This document shows positions 18,572-27,625 of a stretch of DNA of 44,617 nucleotides, one piece after another. The stretch is from Pseudomonadota bacterium (GTDB taxonomy: Bacteria > Pseudomonadota > Gammaproteobacteria > Pseudomonadales > Moraxellaceae), in NCBI GenBank assembly GCA_021833365.1, contig JAKBFV010000013.1:1-44617 (forward strand), written 5' to 3'. The notes beneath the pieces were generated by a model. It ran no database searches. It had not been told where the DNA came from and saw nothing but the letters and a program-made list of their open reading frames with translations. A program made the position numbers and the translations under genes. Every line of letters begins with the position of its first letter. Within the stretch, counting starts at the first letter, position 1.

Positions 18572-18805
18572 CTATGGGCGAAGATCAGCGCGCTCATACC
18601 AGCGGTGATCGCTGACCGCCAGTAATGCCTGTCGTGCCTCGGCATACCCGAGGTCCTGATCGCGCAAAGGACGCCGTAACTGCCCCTCATGCACATAGGC
18701 CTGCAGGGTGGCGCCCCGGTCATCGTATTCAAGGCGTGCCGGCAACCCCATCGACTGCAACTTTCTGTTGGCATCGATCGCCATCACTTTTTGCTCTCGC
18801 GACAT
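18572..18805 (-). CDS. Small hypothetical protein
   Basis: A 77-residue soluble protein of unknown function, with charged helix-rich sequence (ANRKLQSMGLPARLEYDD ... YAEARQALLAVSDHRWYERA). I do not recognise the family. The ATG at 18805 is preceded by GAGG with 8-base spacing, which favours it over in-frame starts at 18835 (ATG) and 18874 (TTG). No signal peptide or membrane helix is visible. The gene stands between rmuC and the divergent lipase gene; codon use resembles its neighbours. Confidence 0.55.
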   Translation of the reverse strand: MSREQKVMAIDANRKLQSMGLPARLEYDDRGATLQAYVHEGQLRRPLRDQDLGYAEARQALLAVSDHRWYERADLRP

Positions 18806-19119
18806 GATCCGATCCTCATGATCCACTGCGTCCATTGTCGATGGCTGGCCCAGCCACCTTTTGATCCATGTCAATAGCGTTACGTTTTCACCGCACGACG
18901 TTTCATCGGGTAACGTCCATGATAGCAGCGTCCTCCCGAAGTTCGGCGTCTCTGCAGCGCCACATCGCCAGGAAAGCGACCGAATACGCCGGCAGCATAG
19001 ACCAATCCGGCCATCACGCTCTTTTCCCTCCGCACCAGCAGCTCTTAGGCATTTTCACTGCATCTCGTCAGAGGCTCCCAAGCATTACCAACAACAAAAC
19101 AACAAGAGGGTCTGACAAA

Positions 19120-20025
19120 ATGAAGCGATTGATGGCATGGATGGTGTTGATCTGCTCCATCGCGGCGAACGCCAATAACTACACACAGACACGTTATCCC
19201 ATCGTCCTGGTTCCCGGCGTCCTGGGTTTTCAGCAGGTCTTTGGCATCGACTACTTCTATGGCATCCCACAAGCTCTGAGCAGCGGCGGTGCCCAGGTTT
19301 TTGAAACATCGGCCTCGGCGCTGAACTCGACAACGGCGCGCGGTGAAGAACTGCTGGCTCAAGTTGAAAACATCATGGCCATCACCGGCGCCAGCAAGGT
19401 CAACCTCATCGGCCACAGCCACGGTGGTGTATCGGCACGTTACGTCGCCAACGTCCTGCCACAAGCTGTCGCCTCGGTCACTACCATCGGTTCCCCTAAC
19501 GCAGGTACTCCTGTCGCCGACGTTCTTCTCGGCGTCACCCAGGTCCCCGGCGTCGGCAATCTCGCCCTATCGATCAGCAACACGCTCGCCTCATTGTTCG
19601 ATATGGTCGCGGGAACCTCCTACGCTGAAAATACGCTCGGCGAGCTGACCTCGATGAGCACCGCTGGACAAGCCAGCTTCAACGCCGAGTTCCCCGCCGG
19701 CATGCCGGGCACCCCCTGCGGTCAGGGCGCCGGGTCGAGCCAGGGGCAGTTGTACTATTCGATGAGCGGCACATCACCGACGACCAATTTCTTCGACCCC
19801 ACCGATCTGCTTTTTGGGCTGACCTCGCTGGCCTTCGCCGGCAGCCCCAACGATGGTCTCACTGGTCGGTGCAGCAGCCACTTCGGTGTCGTCCTACGTG
19901 ACGACTATCCCTGGAACCATGGCGATGAAATCAACCAGCTCATGGGTTTGATCGGCTGGTTTGCTCCCGATCCCGTCAGCGTCTACCGCCAACAAGCCAA
20001 CCGCCTCAAAAATCAGGGCGTCTAG
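19120..20025 (+). CDS. Secreted triacylglycerol lipase (Pseudomonas-type, family I)
   Basis: A 301-residue lipase with a Sec signal peptide (MKRLMAWMVLICSIAANA, cleavage before NNY). The mature protein begins with the family hallmark YPIVLVPGVLGF, where the oxyanion hole forms. The nucleophile elbow is GHSHGG near residue 102; the probable catalytic aspartate is in AGSPNDGLTG and the histidine in WNHGDEIN. Two cysteines (TPCGQG and GRCSSH) match the conserved disulfide of P. aeruginosa LipA. The start follows AAGAGGG; in-frame codons upstream to 18868 are probably leader sequence. Family I.1/I.2 lipases usually have a lif foldase gene directly downstream; none is present here. Confidence 0.9.
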   Translation: MKRLMAWMVLICSIAANANNYTQTRYPIVLVPGVLGFQQVFGIDYFYGIPQALSSGGAQVFETSASALNSTTARGEELLAQVENIMAITGASKVNLIGHSHGGVSARYVANVLPQAVASVTTIGSPNAGTPVADVLLGVTQVPGVGNLALSISNTLASLFDMVAGTSYAENTLGELTSMSTAGQASFNAEFPAGMPGTPCGQGAGSSQGQLYYSMSGTSPTTNFFDPTDLLFGLTSLAFAGSPNDGLTGRCSSHFGVVLRDDYPWNHGDEINQLMGLIGWFAPDPVSVYRQQANRLKNQGV

Positions 20026-20047
20026 CGCATCGATGCAAACGCGGCCC

Positions 20048-20176
20048 TTATAGTTCCATGGCATCATCGATGACCGGCGCCTCGTCGGTCATCGCAGCGA
20101 CGCAGGCAGCGTCGCTTCCCTGATCAACCGTATCGCCGATCCACTCTTCGAGATATTCCTGGCACTCCATCTCCAT
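20048..20176 (-). CDS. Possible small acidic protein
   Basis: An ORF of 42 codons plus stop, starting with ATG at 20174-20176 after a good ribosome binding site (AGAGAGGACGG). The peptide MEMECQEYLEEWIGDTVDQG continues into DAACVAAMTDEAPVIDDAMEL, is strongly acidic and has two cysteines. An in-frame ATG at 20200 would add 8 residues but has a weaker site. I recognise no family. It lies in the otherwise empty gap between the convergent lipase and amidase genes. Support is limited to the start signal and composition. Confidence 0.4.
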   Translation of the reverse strand: MEMECQEYLEEWIGDTVDQGSDAACVAAMTDEAPVIDDAMEL

Positions 20177-20230
20177 CCGTCCTCTCTCTATGACCTTCAT
20201 GGTCCATTGAAGCGCATGCGCTTGACAGCT

Positions 20231-21664
20231 TCATGACAGTTGTGAGCAGGGATCCACCCAGCCACCACAGGCTTGTTCAAGGGCGCCGGCGACCGCCAGC
20301 GTCAGGTCATCGCGACCAGGCGCCGCGATGACCTGCACCCCGGTCGGCAGGCCGGCGACGAGCCCCATCGGACAAGCCGTGGCTGGCAAGCGCAAGGCGT
20401 TGTAGAGCGCCGAACGAACAAACTGAAAAGGCCGCAGCATGGCGTGATAATGACGTGGCGCCTGACGTGGATAGGGAACATCGAGCAAAACACCGTCATC
20501 ACCGAGGCGATCGCTCAGCTCCTGACGCAAAGCCTGCCCCTGCGCCAGATAGCGACGCATGCGTTCCGGCATCTGCGCTGGAATGCGTTCAAGCAGACTG
20601 AGTAGCACCAGCGGCAGGGTGTGGGGTGGATGCCGCTGCAACAACTGTGCAAGGCCACGCAGGCTCGAGGTCACATGGCGATCACCAAACATCATTTCGG
20701 CAAAACTCAAGCTGCCCGAGGAAACGAGGGTATGACTCCAGATATCGATGGCGTGCTCGAGGCCAGACAGAGCACAGTCTTCAACGCGTGCGCCGCGTTC
20801 TTCGAGGGCGCGCAGGGCGCGCTCCAGAGCCGCCGACTGGGCGGCATCGGGGTATGGGGCATAGTCCGGCTGCAAACGCAAAACACGTAGACGGCTGACA
20901 TCAACTGCAGCGACTTCGGCCACCAGCTCCGGCTTGGCGGCGAGCACGCTGACCACCGTCGGCAGATCCGTCGCTCGTCGGCACAAAGGACCGGTCGCCA
21001 GCATCTCCTGCGCAATGCCCTGTGGCGAGGGATACTGTCCAGCGTTGGAGATCAGCCCTGGCGAACCCTTGTGACCGAAGACGCCATTGAACAGCGCCGG
21101 CATGCGGATCGAACCACCGATGTCGGAGCCCAGGCCGATGGGTGATCCACCTGCCCCGACGATGGCGCCCTCACCGCCCGAGGATCCCCCCGCTGTACGG
21201 CGCGCGTCATAGGCATTGTTGCTGCGCCCATAGACAGGATTGAAGGACTCCATCCACATGCACAACTCCGAAGTGTTGCTGACACCAAGAACGATGGCGC
21301 CAGCGGCGCGCAGACGCTGGACACTGGGCGCGTCTTCCGTGGCGACGATATGGCGCCGATGAATGGAGCCGGCGGTCTGCGGCATACCGGTCACCGCGAG
21401 GCTTTCCTTGATCGTACAAGGAACGCCCCACAGCACCGGCCAGGAGCCCTCCTCACCACGCCTGCGGCTTTCCTGCAGCTGTACGTCACAAAGATCGGCC
21501 TGTCGCCGTGCCGCGGCGTAGCAATCGACCACCAGAGCATGAATTTGCGGCTGCATTTTGACGCTACGCTCGATATGAGCGTCGACCACTTGCCGCGAGC
21601 TCACGCGGCCACTACGGATGCCAGCGGCGAGTTGCAAGGCGGATTGCGAGATCAAGTCATCCAT
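20231..21664 (-). CDS. Amidase (amidase signature family)
   Basis: A 477-residue enzyme of the amidase signature family, which hydrolyses amide bonds with a Ser-cisSer-Lys triad. The lysine is in VPCTIKES near residue 83, and the serine pair is in the glycine/serine-rich block GGSSGGEGAIVGAGGSPIGL followed by GSDIGGSIRMPA (about residues 158-190). GHKGSPG follows as in FAAH-like members. The substrate is not predictable. It is a single gene on the minus strand, divergent from infA with 193 bp between starts, and converges on the lipase region. Confidence 0.88.
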   Translation of the reverse strand: MDDLISQSALQLAAGIRSGRVSSRQVVDAHIERSVKMQPQIHALVVDCYAAARRQADLCDVQLQESRRRGEEGSWPVLWGVPCTIKESLAVTGMPQTAGSIHRRHIVATEDAPSVQRLRAAGAIVLGVSNTSELCMWMESFNPVYGRSNNAYDARRTAGGSSGGEGAIVGAGGSPIGLGSDIGGSIRMPALFNGVFGHKGSPGLISNAGQYPSPQGIAQEMLATGPLCRRATDLPTVVSVLAAKPELVAEVAAVDVSRLRVLRLQPDYAPYPDAAQSAALERALRALEERGARVEDCALSGLEHAIDIWSHTLVSSGSLSFAEMMFGDRHVTSSLRGLAQLLQRHPPHTLPLVLLSLLERIPAQMPERMRRYLAQGQALRQELSDRLGDDGVLLDVPYPRQAPRHYHAMLRPFQFVRSALYNALRLPATACPMGLVAGLPTGVQVIAAPGRDDLTLAVAGALEQACGGWVDPCSQLS

Positions 21665-21857
21665 GAAGATCGATTCCTGCTGGTACGATGGTGCCCGTCA
21701 CCATAGCACCGCTGCGAGCCGAGAACGAGAGGCAAGAACGTGAATTCGCATCCATCAGGCGATAGAAGGGCGCGCAAATACGATGAAATGCTTTGCTCCT
21801 CAGCGATTTTGAGGCAGAATCAGCGCCACACAAAAGCGCCTTGGAGGCTGGGACTGC

Positions 21858-22076
21858 ATGTCCAAAGAAGATACTCTGGAAATTGACGGCACGGTCATCG
21901 AAACCCTGCCCAATACCATGTTCCGCGTACAACTGGAAAATGGTCATATCGTGACCGCGCACATCTCCGGCAAGATGCGCAAGCACTACATCCGTATTCT
22001 CACGGGCGATCAGGTCAAGGTCGAGATGACCCCCTACGACCTGAGCAAAGCGCGCATCACTTATCGCGTGCGCTGA
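21858..22076 (+). CDS. infA: Translation initiation factor IF-1
   Basis: A 72-residue S1/OB-fold protein nearly identical in pattern to enterobacterial IF-1: [20 protein letters not shown] at the start, then [20 protein letters not shown] and [10 protein letters not shown] at the end. It binds the ribosomal A site during initiation. The location, convergent with clpA, is the usual gammaproteobacterial one. GGAGG lies 10 bases before the ATG. Confidence 0.97.
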   Translation: MSKEDTLEIDGTVIETLPNTMFRVQLENGHIVTAHISGKMRKHYIRILTGDQVKVEMTPYDLSKARITYRVR

Positions 22077-22077
22077 T

Positions 22078-22103
22078 CACCGCGGGGTGCTAGCCCCACG
22101 GTG
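22078..22103. terminator. Hairpin between convergent infA and clpA
   Basis: CACCG (22078-22082), one mismatched base, GGGG, loop TGCTAG, CCCC, one mismatched base and CGGTG (to 22103) form a strong interrupted hairpin just after the infA stop and 13 bp from the clpA stop. It can serve both convergent genes. No T-run is present. Confidence 0.55.
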
Positions 22104-22115
22104 GTATGGCGGGGA

Positions 22116-24377
22116 TCAGGCGGTCTCGCTCTCCTCAACGGTCAGTGTCAAATGCTCGCCTTCGACGCCGACGTGCACACGTCCGCCATGCTCGGCCAAT
22201 TCGCCGAACAGGATCTTCTCGGCCAAGGACTTCTTCAGTTCATCCTGGATGAGCCTTGCCATCGGTCGCGCCCCCATCTTGGCGTCATAACCATGCTCGG
22301 CCAGCCATGCCCGAGCCTCTTCATCGACCTCGAGAAGGACTCGCTTATCATCGAGTTGCGCCTGCAATTCAACGATGAACTTGTCGACGACATTGGCGAT
22401 GACCGCTGGCGTCAAGGACTGGAACTGAATGATGGCGTCGAGACGATTGCGGAACTCCGGCGTGAACATCTTGCGCAGAGCCTCCATGGCATCGGTGGAA
22501 TGATCCTGCTGCGAAAAACCCATCGAAGCACGGCTGATCAAGTCGGCACCGATATTGCTGGTCATCACCAGGATGACATTGCGGAAGTCGGATTTGCGCC
22601 CATTGTTGTCGGTCAGAGTGCCGTGATCCATGATCTGCAGGAGCAGGTTATAGACCTCGGGATGCGCCTTCTCGATCTCGTCGAGCAAGAGCACGGCGTG
22701 CGGATGCTTGACGATGGCTTCAGTCAGCAAACCACCCTGATCGTAGCCAACATAGCCGGGGGGCGCACCGATCAAACGCGACACCGTATGCCGCTCCATA
22801 TACTCTGACATATCGAAGCGGATGAGCTCGATACCCAGAGACTTGGCGAGTTGACGCGTCACCTCGGTTTTGCCGACGCCGGTCGGCCCGGTGAACAGGA
22901 AACTGCCGATCGGCTTTTCCGGTGATTTCAAACCCGCTCGCGACAGTTTGATCGCTGAGGCCAGTGCCGTGATCGCCTCATCCTGACCAAAGACGGTCAT
23001 ACGCAGATCCCGCTCGAGATTGCGCAAAGCCTCTTTGTCATTGGCCGACACCGACTTCGGCGGGATACGCGCGATACGCGCGACGATCTCTTCGATATCG
23101 GTGACCCCGATGATCTTCTTACGCTTGCTCGGCAACTGCATGCGCTGAAAGGCACCCGCCTCATCGATGACATCGATGGCCTTATCGGGCAAAAACCGCT
23201 CATTGATATAGCGCTCCGACAATTCAGCTGCCACCTGCAGGGCCTTATCGGCATAGCGCACGCCGTGGTGCTCTTCGAAACGGCTCTTCAAGCCTTTGAG
23301 GATCTGATAGGTCTCTTCGACCGAAGGCTCAGCGACATCGATCTTCTGAAAGCGCCGCGCCAGCGCGCGATCTTTCTCGAAAACGCCACGATATTCCTGA
23401 TACGTCGTCGAACCCATGCACTTCATCTGCCCCGATGCGAGCAGGGGCTTGATCAAGTTCGAGGCATCCATGACTCCCCCCGAAGCGGCACCAGCACCGA
23501 TGATGGTGTGAATCTCATCGATGAACAAGATGGCGCCTTCTTTCTTCTTCAGCTCCGCGAGCAGCCCCTTGAAGCGCTTCTCAAAATCACCGCGATACTT
23601 GGTGCCGGCGAGCAAGGCGCCGAGATCGAGAGCATAGACCGTCGACTGCGCGATGGCCTCCGGCACCTTGCCCTCGACGATCAGCCATGCCAGACCTTCG
23701 GCGATCGCCGTCTTGCCGACGCCCGGCTCACCGACAAGAAGAGGGTTGTTTTTACGGCGCCGACAGAGGACCTGGATCGCCCGTTCGATCTCCGCTTCTC
23801 TTCCCACCAAGGGGTCGATGCGTCCCTGCCGTGCCTGTTCATTGAGATTGCTGGTATAAGCATCGAGCTGCGAAGGCGCCGGATTCTCGGTCAAGCCATC
23901 CTCATCCTGGCTTTCCTGGGGCTCCTGACTCTGCGGGTCATTGACCTTGGCGATGCCGTGCGAGATATAGTTGACGACATCGATGCGCGCCACGGACTGC
24001 TGCTTGAGAAAATAGACGGCCTGCGACTCCTGCTCCGAGAAGATAGCGACCAGAACGTTGGCGCCGGTAACCTCTTTCTTGCTCGAAGACTGCACGTGAA
24101 AGACGGCGCGCTGCAGGACGCGCTGAAAACCCAGGGTTGGCTGCGTCTCCTTATGAGTATCGTGGACCGGAATGAGAGGGGTCGTCTCTTCGATGAAATG
24201 CAAGAGATCGCGCCGCAAAGTCGTCAAATCGGCGCCACAAGACTTGAGCACCTGCACAGCTGTCTCATTGTCGAGCAGGGCCAGCAGGAGATGCTCGACC
24301 GTCATGAATTCATGACGTTTGGCCCGGGCATCGCGAAAAGCGAGGTTCAGGGTCAATTCCAAATCCTTGCTGAGCAT
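22116..24377 (-). CDS. clpA: ATP-dependent Clp protease ATP-binding subunit ClpA
   Basis: A 753-residue AAA+ unfoldase (E. coli ClpA 758). It has an N-terminal double Clp repeat (residues 1-145), first AAA module with GEPGVGKTA and FIDEIHTIIGAG, and second AAA module with GPTGVGKTE, LLLDEIEKAHPEV and the sensor regions, then the small C-terminal domain. It feeds substrates into ClpP in the cytoplasm. It lies 15 bp downstream of clpS on the same strand, the usual adaptor-unfoldase pair. clpP is not in the window. Confidence 0.97.
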   Translation of the reverse strand: MLSKDLELTLNLAFRDARAKRHEFMTVEHLLLALLDNETAVQVLKSCGADLTTLRRDLLHFIEETTPLIPVHDTHKETQPTLGFQRVLQRAVFHVQSSSKKEVTGANVLVAIFSEQESQAVYFLKQQSVARIDVVNYISHGIAKVNDPQSQEPQESQDEDGLTENPAPSQLDAYTSNLNEQARQGRIDPLVGREAEIERAIQVLCRRRKNNPLLVGEPGVGKTAIAEGLAWLIVEGKVPEAIAQSTVYALDLGALLAGTKYRGDFEKRFKGLLAELKKKEGAILFIDEIHTIIGAGAASGGVMDASNLIKPLLASGQMKCMGSTTYQEYRGVFEKDRALARRFQKIDVAEPSVEETYQILKGLKSRFEEHHGVRYADKALQVAAELSERYINERFLPDKAIDVIDEAGAFQRMQLPSKRKKIIGVTDIEEIVARIARIPPKSVSANDKEALRNLERDLRMTVFGQDEAITALASAIKLSRAGLKSPEKPIGSFLFTGPTGVGKTEVTRQLAKSLGIELIRFDMSEYMERHTVSRLIGAPPGYVGYDQGGLLTEAIVKHPHAVLLLDEIEKAHPEVYNLLLQIMDHGTLTDNNGRKSDFRNVILVMTSNIGADLISRASMGFSQQDHSTDAMEALRKMFTPEFRNRLDAIIQFQSLTPAVIANVVDKFIVELQAQLDDKRVLLEVDEEARAWLAEHGYDAKMGARPMARLIQDELKKSLAEKILFGELAEHGGRVHVGVEGEHLTLTVEESETA

Positions 24378-24392
24378 GATTGCTACCTCTAT

Positions 24393-24755
24393 TCAAGCCA
24401 ACTCGACCCGACACATCAACGGGTGCTCATGACGCTGCGAAAAATCCACCACCTGCATCGCTTTGGTTTCAGCGACATCACGCGTATAGCGACCTACCCC
24501 GGCTTTGCCTTGCGTATGCACCTCGAGCATGACGCGAGTCGCCTGCTGCCGATCCAAGGCGAAGAATGACTCCAGAACGATGACGACGAACTCCATCGGT
24601 GTGTAATCATCATTAAGGATCACCACCTGATACATCGGTGGCGGCGGCAGCTCCTGGCTCTCGCCGCGCACGCGCACCTGCTCCTGGGGCTGAACCTCCT
24701 GCCCCGCCCTCACCTTCCATACTAGTCGAGTTTGTTCAGCCTTGCCTGTACTCAT
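24393..24755 (-). CDS. clpS: ClpS adaptor (N-end rule)
   Basis: A 120-residue adaptor that brings N-end-rule substrates to ClpA. After a flexible tail of about 40 residues rich in Gln and Glu, the core fold begins with [20 protein letters not shown], the hallmark binding-pocket segment, and ends with [10 protein letters not shown]. The start at 24755 (MSTGKAEQ) is preceded by AAGGTCGAGAG; a longer in-frame form to 24839 would begin inside a hairpin region and is unlikely. The core conservation is normal. Confidence 0.95.
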   Translation of the reverse strand: MSTGKAEQTRLVWKVRAGQEVQPQEQVRVRGESQELPPPPMYQVVILNDDYTPMEFVVIVLESFFALDRQQATRVMLEVHTQGKAGVGRYTRDVAETKAMQVVDFSQRHEHPLMCRVELA

Positions 24756-24785
24756 GCGCTCTCGACCTTTCTCATTCCCTACGGC

Positions 24786-24820
24786 GGGGCTGATCAGCCC
24801 CTTCCCCCATACATTGGGGG
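24786..24820. terminator. Two adjacent hairpins upstream of clpS
   Basis: A perfect 16-bp palindrome (GGGGCTGATCAGCCCC, 24786-24801) is followed by CCCCCA-TACAT-TGGGGG (24804-24820). They lie between queF and clpS on the minus strand and may end the queF transcript or sit in the clpS leader. No T-run follows. Confidence 0.4.
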
Positions 24821-24890
24821 TAGAGGGGCATGATTGCAATGGCAGAGACTTATGCCGACATGAAAATCGTTTCAGGCAGCGACGCAGGTA

Positions 24891-25727
24891 TCATTGTCGC
24901 GCCAGGCGCGGCCACAGCGTACTCACTGCACTATCCTGCGAAGCGCGCCAGGGATTGATGTCGATGCCGCCACGGCGGGTATAGCGCGCCATCACCAGCA
25001 AGCGTTCTGGGTGCGTCTGCCGCCAGAGATCGAGATAGATGCGCTCGACGCAGTGTTCATGAAAGTCGGCGTGATGACGAAAGGACAGCAGATAGGCGAG
25101 CAAGGCCCCATGATCGAGGCGCGCCCCCTGATAACGGATGAAGACACTGGCCCAGTCGGGCTGCCCGGTGACCGGACAGTTGCTTTTGAACAGGTGGCTG
25201 ACCAGGCTTTCGGCGACACACTCGCCCGTCGTACGCAGGATCGACGCCTCCGGCTGCACCGGCAATGCCGGTGTCCAGGCGGCTTGATCGATGCAAATCG
25301 AAGCTTCTGAGCGCCACTGCAGGCAGGGGTCATCGAGTGTTTGCAACTCGAGTTCGGGAGTCGCGCCGAGACATCGCCCGAGATCAGCCTGCAAACAAGC
25401 GAGGAGATCATTCGACGAGGCAAAGCGCTGTTCATGCAAGGAGCATAGATAGAGTTTCAGCGACTTTGACTCGACGATGCGTTCACTGTGCGCGCTGATA
25501 TGTAGGCGCAGGATGGCCACCTGCGGGCGACCACGCGCATCCAGCCAGGAAAGTTCATAAGCTGTCCAAAGATCACCGCCGTAGGCGGGCCAGCCCGTGG
25601 TCAGGCCCAGGCTCTGGCGACCTGGCTGGCGGTCGAGGCCGAGCAGCAGCCCAGGATCATAGACCTGCGGATAAGACGTCGTCTGCCCGAGCGATGTCGC
25701 AGCATAAAACGGTTCATCGAGTGCCAT
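24891..25727 (-). CDS. queF: NADPH-dependent 7-cyano-7-deazaguanine reductase (long form)
   Basis: A 278-residue member of the bimodular E. coli-type QueF, which reduces preQ0 to preQ1 in queuosine synthesis. The N-terminal half has ESKSLKLYLCSL with the substrate-binding glutamate. The C-terminal half has SNCPVTGQPDWAS with the catalytic cysteine, and FHEHCVERIYLDL. The ATG at 25727 follows GGGAGTAAGGGT and lies 4 bp after the permease stop, so it should be co-transcribed with the two ABC exporter genes upstream. Length equals that of the E. coli enzyme (282). Confidence 0.94.
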   Translation of the reverse strand: MALDEPFYAATSLGQTTSYPQVYDPGLLLGLDRQPGRQSLGLTTGWPAYGGDLWTAYELSWLDARGRPQVAILRLHISAHSERIVESKSLKLYLCSLHEQRFASSNDLLACLQADLGRCLGATPELELQTLDDPCLQWRSEASICIDQAAWTPALPVQPEASILRTTGECVAESLVSHLFKSNCPVTGQPDWASVFIRYQGARLDHGALLAYLLSFRHHADFHEHCVERIYLDLWRQTHPERLLVMARYTRRGGIDINPWRASQDSAVSTLWPRLARQ

Positions 25728-25731
25728 ACCC

Positions 25732-26505
25732 TTACTCCCGCAGACCGGTGCCGCGTTGCAGAAGCGACCAGGCGTAGACGAACAGAACAAGACTGAGCAC
25801 CGTCAACAAAAGCAAAGCCAGCAGGACCGGCACATCGCTGCTGCCGAGAACGCCATAGCGAAAAGCGTCGACCATGTACAGGACGGGATTGAGCAGGCTG
25901 ACCTTCTGCCAGAAAGGCGGCAAAAGATGGACGGAGTAGAACACCCCGCCGAGATAAGTCAGGGGCGTCAGTACGAAGGTCGGAATGATCGAGATGTCGT
26001 CAAAACTCTTGGCGTAGACGGCATTGATGAAGCCACACAAGGAAAACAGGATAGCGGTCAAGAAGACGGTCAAGAGCACGATGCCCGGATGAATCAGATG
26101 CAGACGGGTGAAAAACAGCGACAACAGCGTGACGATGAGGGCGACGCACAATCCGCGCACGACGCCACCACTGATGTAACCGATGAGGATGAGCAGATGG
26201 CTGATCGGTGCCACCTGCAACTCTTCGATACTGCGCTGGAATTTGGCGCTGTAAAAGCTCGACACGACGTTGGCATAGCTATTTTGGATGACCGCCATCA
26301 TGATCAGACCGGGCACGATGAACTGCATATAGTCATAGCCCCCCATGCGTCCGACGCGACTGCCGACGAGGTTGCCAAAAATGATGAAATAGAGCGACAT
26401 GGTGATCGCCGGTGGCAGCAGGGTTTGCACCCAAATGCGCGTGAAACGGCGGATTTCTTTGATCAGCAGGGTTGAGAACGCCACCCAGGCTTCATAAGCC
26501 GTCAT
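25732..26505 (-). CDS. ABC-2 type transporter permease (YadH-like)
   Basis: A 257-residue inner-membrane permease with about six hydrophobic helices, of the ABC-2 exporter family and the same length as E. coli YadH (256). A conserved segment FIVPGLIMMAVIQNSYANVV is typical. It overlaps the preceding ATPase gene by 4 bp and is followed after 4 bp by queF. The exported substrate is unknown; no link to queuosine beyond the shared operon is visible. Confidence 0.9.
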   Translation of the reverse strand: MTAYEAWVAFSTLLIKEIRRFTRIWVQTLLPPAITMSLYFIIFGNLVGSRVGRMGGYDYMQFIVPGLIMMAVIQNSYANVVSSFYSAKFQRSIEELQVAPISHLLILIGYISGGVVRGLCVALIVTLLSLFFTRLHLIHPGIVLLTVFLTAILFSLCGFINAVYAKSFDDISIIPTFVLTPLTYLGGVFYSVHLLPPFWQKVSLLNPVLYMVDAFRYGVLGSSDVPVLLALLLLTVLSLVLFVYAWSLLQRGTGLRE

Positions 26506-27440
26506 ACCACCTCTCCTTCTTTGCGCAGACTGCGTTCAACGCGGGCGACAAAAAGCTCTTCCAGACGATTGGCCTTGTTGCGCATGCTGACGACCTGCAC
26601 GCCCAGTTCGGTGAGGACGGCGAAGACATCGTTGAGATTTTCACCGCGTTGCAGGGTCACCTCCAGCACCTGAGCCTCACTTTGTCGGCTGCTCCAAGGT
26701 AGTGATAACGCCGCTGGCAAAGGTGCAGCGAGATCAAGGATGAAAGTCTCGGCATGCAAAGTCGCCAGCAGCGAGCGCGTGTCGGTATCTTCGATGAGAC
26801 GCCCCTGATCGATGATGGCCACGCGTCGGCACAAAGCCTCGGCCTCTTCGAGATAGTGTGTGGTCAAGATGATACTCGTGCCCTGACGATTGATTTCGGC
26901 GAGAAAATCCCACATGGAGCGACGCAGTTCGATATCGACACCGGCCGTCGGTTCATCGAGGATGAGCAGACGTGGGCGATGCACCAGGGCGCGCGCGATC
27001 ATCAGCCGCCGTTTCATGCCGCCAGACAGGGTGCGCGCCACGGCATGGCGCTTCTCGCTCAGTCCGAGCAGGGCCAGGAGTTCCTCGCAACGTACCTGCG
27101 CCTCACGCCGCGGCATACCGTAATAGCCAGCCTGTGTGATGATGATGTCGCTGACCTGCTCGAATTGACTGAAATTGAATTCCTGCGGCACGACCCCGAG
27201 TTGTTTTTTTGCAGCAGCCAGCTGTCGATCGATGTCGTAACCGAAAATGCTGACCTGCCCTGCCGTCTTGTTCACCAGGGCACTGAGGATGCCGATCGTC
27301 GTCGATTTTCCCGCCCCATTGGGACCGAGCAGAGCCAGGAACTCTCCCGCCTGCATACTCAGGTCGATACCGCGCAAGGCGACCGTCCCGCTCCCATAAA
27401 CTTTATGCAGCCCTTTGATCTGCAAGGCTTCATGACCCAT
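26502..27440 (-). CDS. ABC transporter ATP-binding protein (YadG-like)
   Basis: A 312-residue ABC ATPase of the ABC-2 export class, comparable to E. coli YadG (308). Walker A is GPNGAGKST near residue 40, the signature LSGGMKRR near 140, Walker B LLILDEPTAGVD, and the switch histidine is in LTTHYLEEAE. A C-terminal regulatory extension of about 80 residues follows. The start MGHEALQIKG at 27440 fits family members better than an in-frame start at 27509. It is the first gene of the ATPase-permease-queF operon. Confidence 0.92.
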   Translation of the reverse strand: MGHEALQIKGLHKVYGSGTVALRGIDLSMQAGEFLALLGPNGAGKSTTIGILSALVNKTAGQVSIFGYDIDRQLAAAKKQLGVVPQEFNFSQFEQVSDIIITQAGYYGMPRREAQVRCEELLALLGLSEKRHAVARTLSGGMKRRLMIARALVHRPRLLILDEPTAGVDIELRRSMWDFLAEINRQGTSIILTTHYLEEAEALCRRVAIIDQGRLIEDTDTRSLLATLHAETFILDLAAPLPAALSLPWSSRQSEAQVLEVTLQRGENLNDVFAVLTELGVQVVSMRNKANRLEELFVARVERSLRKEGEVV

Positions 27441-27625
27441 GACCAGTACTCCGGACGGACACCATTGAGACAAACGACGATGATACCCAATCCTTATCGC
27501 GCTCACCACGTCTCATCGCGGCAACACTGCGTCCTGGAAACAGCAAAATATTGATACAACGCAAGGGGGACGCCAACACAAAACGTTACATTCGGCCCAA
27601 CCCCACCTGATGAGAGGTATCTCCC

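Noticed and set aside
23265-24569. Long plus-strand open frame (434 codons) antisense to clpA and clpS
   Set aside because: It mirrors the codon structure of clpA on the other strand, shows no recognisable domain and has no ribosome binding site; clpA is unquestionable.
25756-26475. Plus-strand 239-codon frame rich in Asp, Gln and His
   Set aside because: Antisense to the YadH-like permease; the composition is what the complement of hydrophobic codons gives.
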